From: an uncultured Tenacibaculum sp.
GTDB taxonomy: Bacteria > Bacteroidota > Bacteroidia > Flavobacteriales > Flavobacteriaceae
Assembly: GCF_947495995.1 (NCBI RefSeq)
Contig: NZ_CANMAX010000012.1
Span: 1-64,000, forward strand
Direction: 5' to 3'
DNA: 64,000 nt
Shown here: piece by piece, positions 60,725-64,000 of the stretch
Layout: every line of letters begins with the position of its first letter
Position numbering within the stretch: the first letter of the stretch is position 1
Program-made: the position numbers and the translations under genes
Notes under the pieces: model-generated
Database searches by the model: none
What the model saw: only the letters and a program-made list of their open reading frames with translations
Told to the model about the DNA's origin: nothing

Positions 60725-61312
60725 ATGAATTTTTTAGCCCATCTCTATTTATCCCCGCCAAATAACAATGAGATTATGATTGGTAATTTTATTGCTGATC
60801 ATGTTCGAGGCAACAAATTCAAACACTATCCTGAAGATATTCAAAAAGGTATTTATTTACATCGTGCTATAGACACATTTACAGATGCCAATGAAATTGT
60901 TCGAATTAGTAAACGTAGACTTCATGAACGTTACGGACATTATGATGGTGTTATTATCGATATCTTTTACGATCACTTCTTAGCAAAAAATTGGGACGAT
61001 TATTCTCAAATTCCTTTAGATATTTATACAAACAGTGTTTATCAATTACTCGTCGATAGAAAAGAGACTTTACCAGAAAAAACTCAAGAATTACTTCCGT
61101 ATATGATTCAATATAATTGGTTATACAACTACCAATTTATAGACGGAATTCAAGATGTTATGAATGGAATGAATAGACGAACCAAAGGGAAATCTCAAAT
61201 GAATTTAGCAATTGAAGATCTCGAATTATATTATACAGATCTCGAAAATGATTTTCAAACTTTTATGTTTGAACTAATCAATTTTGTAGCTATAGAAATC
61301 GACAAAATTTAA
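60725..61312 (+). CDS. AcpH-like acyl-carrier-protein phosphodiesterase (DUF479)
   Basis: 195 residues, no signal. Strong DUF479 pattern: MNFLAHLYLSPPNNNEIMIGNFIADHVRG, HRAIDTFTDA, YDGVIIDIFYDHFLAKNW with conserved His/Asp metal ligands. Family reaction: removal of 4'-phosphopantetheine from acyl carrier protein; bacterial homologues vary in activity. It starts 56 bp after the preceding gene and may have its own promoter. Confidence 0.88.
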   Translation: MNFLAHLYLSPPNNNEIMIGNFIADHVRGNKFKHYPEDIQKGIYLHRAIDTFTDANEIVRISKRRLHERYGHYDGVIIDIFYDHFLAKNWDDYSQIPLDIYTNSVYQLLVDRKETLPEKTQELLPYMIQYNWLYNYQFIDGIQDVMNGMNRRTKGKSQMNLAIEDLELYYTDLENDFQTFMFELINFVAIEIDKI

Positions 61313-61349
61313 TTTATTACAACCAAATTCTACTAAAAACCTCAACCAA

Positions 61350-63029
61350 ATGAAACAAAGTTTTGCTTTACTTTTATGTATCACACTACTATTTAATTGT
61401 AAAAAACAGCCAGAAATCGGATTAATTACCGAAAAAGCTATGGTTGTTTCTGCAAGAAAAGAAGCTTCTAAAATTGGAGCCGATATTCTTAAAAAAGGTG
61501 GTAATGCTTTCGATGCTATGGCTGCAACTGAACTTGCCTTAGCTGTTTCTTTTCCATATGCTGGAAATATTGGTGGTGGCGGATTTATGGTCTACAGGAA
61601 AAATAACGGTGAAATTGGTGCTTTAGATTACAGAGAGAAAGCTCCAATGGCTGCTACTCAAAACATGTATTTAGATTCTTTAGGAAATGTAATTAAAGGA
61701 AAAAGTACTTTGGGCGCAATGGCTGTTGGTATTCCTGGAACTGTGGCTGGAGTTTTTGCTGCTCACAAAAAATTTGGATCACTTCCAATGGAAGAAATTA
61801 TCCAACCCGTAATTGATTTAGCTAAAAAAGGAGTAATCGTTACCCAAAAACAAGAAAACAGACTAAAAAAACATACGCCTGCTTTTAGAAAGGCAAATTC
61901 TGAAACTATCTTATTAGATAATAACTGGAAAAAAGGCGACACAATTAAATATGTTTCTTTAGCTGAAACATTAACTCGAATTCAGCAAAACGGTCGTGAT
62001 GAGTTTTACAAAGGAGAAACAGCTAAAATACTTGCTAAATTTATGCAAGAAAACGGCGGTCTAATTACTGAGGAAGACCTAGCAAAATACGAAGCAAAAT
62101 GGAGAACTCCGGTTGTATTTGATTACGACGATTTAAAAATCATTTCTATGGCTCCGCCTTCTAGTGGTGGAATCTGTTTAGCGCAAATTATGAATGCTAT
62201 CGAGCCTTATGATTTAGATAAATACGGACATAATTCTGCTAAATCTATTCAAGTAATTACAGAAGCCGAGCGAAGAGCTTATGCTGATAGAAGCTTTTTC
62301 TTAGGTGATCCTGATTTTATAAAAATTCCAAAGGAAACTTTAATTAGTAAACCTTATAGTACTTCTAGAATGGAGAACTTCTCTTTTGATAAGGCAACTG
62401 CTTCTAGTGATGTTTCACATGGTAACATTACATTCTCAGAAAGTAATGAAACAACCCACTACTCTATTGTTGATCAATTCGGAAATGCAGTTTCTGTAAC
62501 TACAACAATTAATGCTGCTTTTGGTTCTAAATTATATTGTAGTGAATTAGGTTTCTTTTTAAATAATGAAATGGATGATTTTAGCAGTAAACCTGGCGTT
62601 CCAAATATGTTTGGTTTAGTTGGTGCTGAAGCAAATAAAATTGAACCAGAAAAAAGAATGTTAAGTTCTATGACGCCAACTATTGTTGAGAAAAACGGAA
62701 AATTATTTATGGTTATAGGAACTCCTGGAGGTTCTACTATAATCACTTCTGTTTTACAAACAATTTTAAATGTTCATGAATACAAAATGGGAATGCAAGA
62801 AGCTGTAAATCAACCTCGTTTCCATCATCAATGGTTGCCAGATGATATAAAAATGGAACCAAATGGCTTTTCCGAAGAAATTAAAAACAAATTAAAATCT
62901 TTAGGATACAAGTTAGATGAAACAAATTCGCCTGTTATTGGTAAAGTGGATGCTATTTTAGTACTTCCTGACGGGAAATTAGAAGCTGGTGCTGATCACC
63001 GTGGTGACGATAAAGCTGTTGGATTTTAA
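61350..63029 (+). CDS. ggt: Gamma-glutamyltransferase
   Basis: 559 residues: lipoprotein signal (LLFNC, Cys17), then GGT throughout. Autocatalytic nucleophile T368 (NETTHYSIVDQFGNAV) would split it into large and small subunits; the small-subunit SSMTPTIV and GTPGGSTIITSV motifs are present. It cleaves glutathione and other gamma-glutamyl compounds at the cell envelope. No neighbour suggests a special role. Confidence 0.94.
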   Translation: MKQSFALLLCITLLFNCKKQPEIGLITEKAMVVSARKEASKIGADILKKGGNAFDAMAATELALAVSFPYAGNIGGGGFMVYRKNNGEIGALDYREKAPMAATQNMYLDSLGNVIKGKSTLGAMAVGIPGTVAGVFAAHKKFGSLPMEEIIQPVIDLAKKGVIVTQKQENRLKKHTPAFRKANSETILLDNNWKKGDTIKYVSLAETLTRIQQNGRDEFYKGETAKILAKFMQENGGLITEEDLAKYEAKWRTPVVFDYDDLKIISMAPPSSGGICLAQIMNAIEPYDLDKYGHNSAKSIQVITEAERRAYADRSFFLGDPDFIKIPKETLISKPYSTSRMENFSFDKATASSDVSHGNITFSESNETTHYSIVDQFGNAVSVTTTINAAFGSKLYCSELGFFLNNEMDDFSSKPGVPNMFGLVGAEANKIEPEKRMLSSMTPTIVEKNGKLFMVIGTPGGSTIITSVLQTILNVHEYKMGMQEAVNQPRFHHQWLPDDIKMEPNGFSEEIKNKLKSLGYKLDETNSPVIGKVDAILVLPDGKLEAGADHRGDDKAVGF

Positions 63030-63084
63030 ATTTCAACATGTAACAAAAGAACCTTTTTAATTACTAATATTAAAAACACTAACT

Positions 63085-63414
63085 ATGATTTTAACAACAA
63101 CCAACTCAATTGAAGGACATAAAATAACTGAATACAAAGGTATTGTAACTGGTATTTCTTACAACTCTTCTTATAACTACAACGGAACTAAAATGTCTTT
63201 TAAAGATATGTTTAGTATGAAAAAATATTACGAAGCTTATGAATTAGGTTTAGAAGGTATTAAAGAAGAAGCTTTTCAAAAGCTAAAAGAGAATGCTAAA
63301 AAACTAAATGCAGACGCAGTTGTGGGAATTAAAATTGATATCGAAACTGTATCTAGCTCAGCAGTATTAGTTGTTTCTATTACCGGAACAGCTGTACGAA
63401 TTTCTCCTGAATAA
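63085..63414 (+). CDS. YbjQ-family (UPF0145) protein
   Basis: 109 residues: MILTTTNSIEGHKITEYKGIVTGIS at the start, then EGIKEEAFQKLKENAKKLNADAVVGIKIDIETV, diagnostic of the YbjQ/UPF0145 family of small pentameric proteins once proposed to bind heavy metals. Cytoplasmic. Followed after 9 bp by a small membrane-protein gene, likely co-transcribed. Confidence 0.9.
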   Translation: MILTTTNSIEGHKITEYKGIVTGISYNSSYNYNGTKMSFKDMFSMKKYYEAYELGLEGIKEEAFQKLKENAKKLNADAVVGIKIDIETVSSSAVLVVSITGTAVRISPE

Positions 63415-63423
63415 GAATAGAAA

Positions 63424-63720
63424 ATGTCAACCAGATACGAACGTAAAAGACAAAAAGCTAATAAACTAATTATTGGCTTTTTTATTCTTTATAATATATT
63501 GTTAATCTTAATCTACTTCAATCTATTACCTCTGCTTGATTTTTACTTGTTCTTTCTAATTTTAATATACTCGCCTTTAGGGTTAATTTTAATCGCTATA
63601 CTTTTCTTGTTTTTACTGATCACAAATGGAATAAAAAGTAAAATTGTTTTATATGGTTTTTATTTAATATTGCTTTCCTTTTTATTGATATTCTTCGCTC
63701 CTAAACTATTACTTAGCTGA
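63424..63720 (+). CDS. Small membrane protein, hypothetical
   Basis: 98 residues: a basic N-terminus (MSTRYERKRQKANK) and three hydrophobic segments, rich in Leu, Ile and Phe. No family recognised. It follows the YbjQ-family gene by 9 bp, so the two are probably one transcript. Confidence 0.65.
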   Translation: MSTRYERKRQKANKLIIGFFILYNILLILIYFNLLPLLDFYLFFLILIYSPLGLILIAILFLFLLITNGIKSKIVLYGFYLILLSFLLIFFAPKLLLS

Positions 63721-63862
63721 TTAATAAAGTATTTATTCTTTTTTTGTTTCTGTATCTTTATTTTTTAAGAATAGCAGTAACATTTCTTTTTAGTAGTCGT
63801 CTTATCAAGTAAATTCTAGCAATAGAATAATAATTGCACTATCAACCATTTAGTAGAAAACT

Positions 63863-64000
63863 ATGTTAAAGACAGGAAAAAAGATCTTTTATATACTCTG
63901 GGGAGTATTACTTATTTATCTCTTATATCGCTATGTGAAAAATCCAGAAATATTTTCTGTTGATTATATTAAAGATTTCATTAGTTCTTATAAGGGACAA
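63863..64000 (+). CDS. Membrane protein N-terminus, possibly TVP38/TMEM64-like (3' partial)
   Basis: 46 codons run to the window edge: a basic start (MLKTGKKIFY), one membrane helix (ILWGVLLIYLLYRYV), then FSVDYIKDFISSYKGQ. Such a short start and helix followed by an amphipathic segment is typical of TVP38/TMEM64 or DedA-like proteins, but too little is visible to be sure. Confidence 0.45.
   Translation, partial: MLKTGKKIFYILWGVLLIYLLYRYVKNPEIFSVDYIKDFISSYKGQ

Noticed and set aside
1-64000. CRISPR arrays, tRNA or rRNA genes, insertion sequences, phage genes
   Set aside because: None seen: the only regular repeats are inside coding regions, and no transposase, integrase or clover-leaf sequence was recognised by eye.

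Overview
The window is a chromosomal segment of a member of the Bacteroidota, almost certainly family Flavobacteriaceae (a marine genus such as Tenacibaculum is plausible, but the genus is inference). The evidence is a strongly AT-rich sequence, a C-terminal type IX secretion (T9SS) sorting domain, a SusC-like TonB receptor beside a DUF4249 lipoprotein, TAnnTTTG-type -7 promoter elements, few Shine-Dalgarno sites, and many lipoproteins. I saw no rRNA, tRNA, CRISPR array, insertion sequence or prophage gene. The first gene is cut at its 5' end and the last at its 3' end.

Layout. 1-6.6 kb: a T9SS-secreted repeat/propeller protein, a membrane protein, a lipoprotein plus outer-membrane barrel pair, and an orphan LytTR response regulator whose phospho-acceptor Asp is Glu. 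6.7-13.3 kb: a DUF885 peptidase, a two-gene operon of double-glycine (GG) leader peptides, a TPR/AraC-type regulator split by a frameshift, a GDPD lipoprotein and a propeller/SnoaL fusion. 13.3-16.3 kb: an ECF sigma operon with a membrane partner and lysine/glutamate-rich exported proteins, opposite a small membrane protein; both directions carry the same putative ECF promoter. 16.4-22.7 kb: exported metallopeptidases and housekeeping-like genes. 22.8-26.7 kb: three more GG-leader peptides downstream of a membrane propeller sensor that ends in a LytTR DNA-binding domain. 26.9-35.1 kb: a 2-oxoacid dehydrogenase E2, hydrolases, an RprXY-like two-component system and a membrane-anchored SF2 helicase. 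35.1-50.5 kb: a near-complete C5 haem pathway (hemA, hemCD fusion, hemB, hemL, hemE and hemF on minus; hemH and hemJ on plus) around a divergent AraC regulator, with passengers including a barstar-like protein and a bilobal aspartic protease. 50.5-64 kb: three lipocalin-like lipoproteins, recR, pepD, a TonB-receptor operon, an AcpH-like gene, gamma-glutamyltransferase and small proteins.

Most unusual system. Five small genes encode peptides with the same 23-residue leader ending in GG (GS in one) and very different short, mostly cysteine-rich cores. One core has the C-C-CC-C-C order of inhibitor cystine knots; another has a Cx3C...Cx3C arrangement. Three separate transcription units of this family share a 5' element at almost the same distance from the start codon: a TTCGCGAA palindrome followed by a hairpin whose arms differ in sequence but keep pairing. 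Each locus lies beside a membrane sensor/DNA-binding regulator. I read this as a dispersed, co-regulated secreted-peptide system; its C39-type export peptidase is not in this window.
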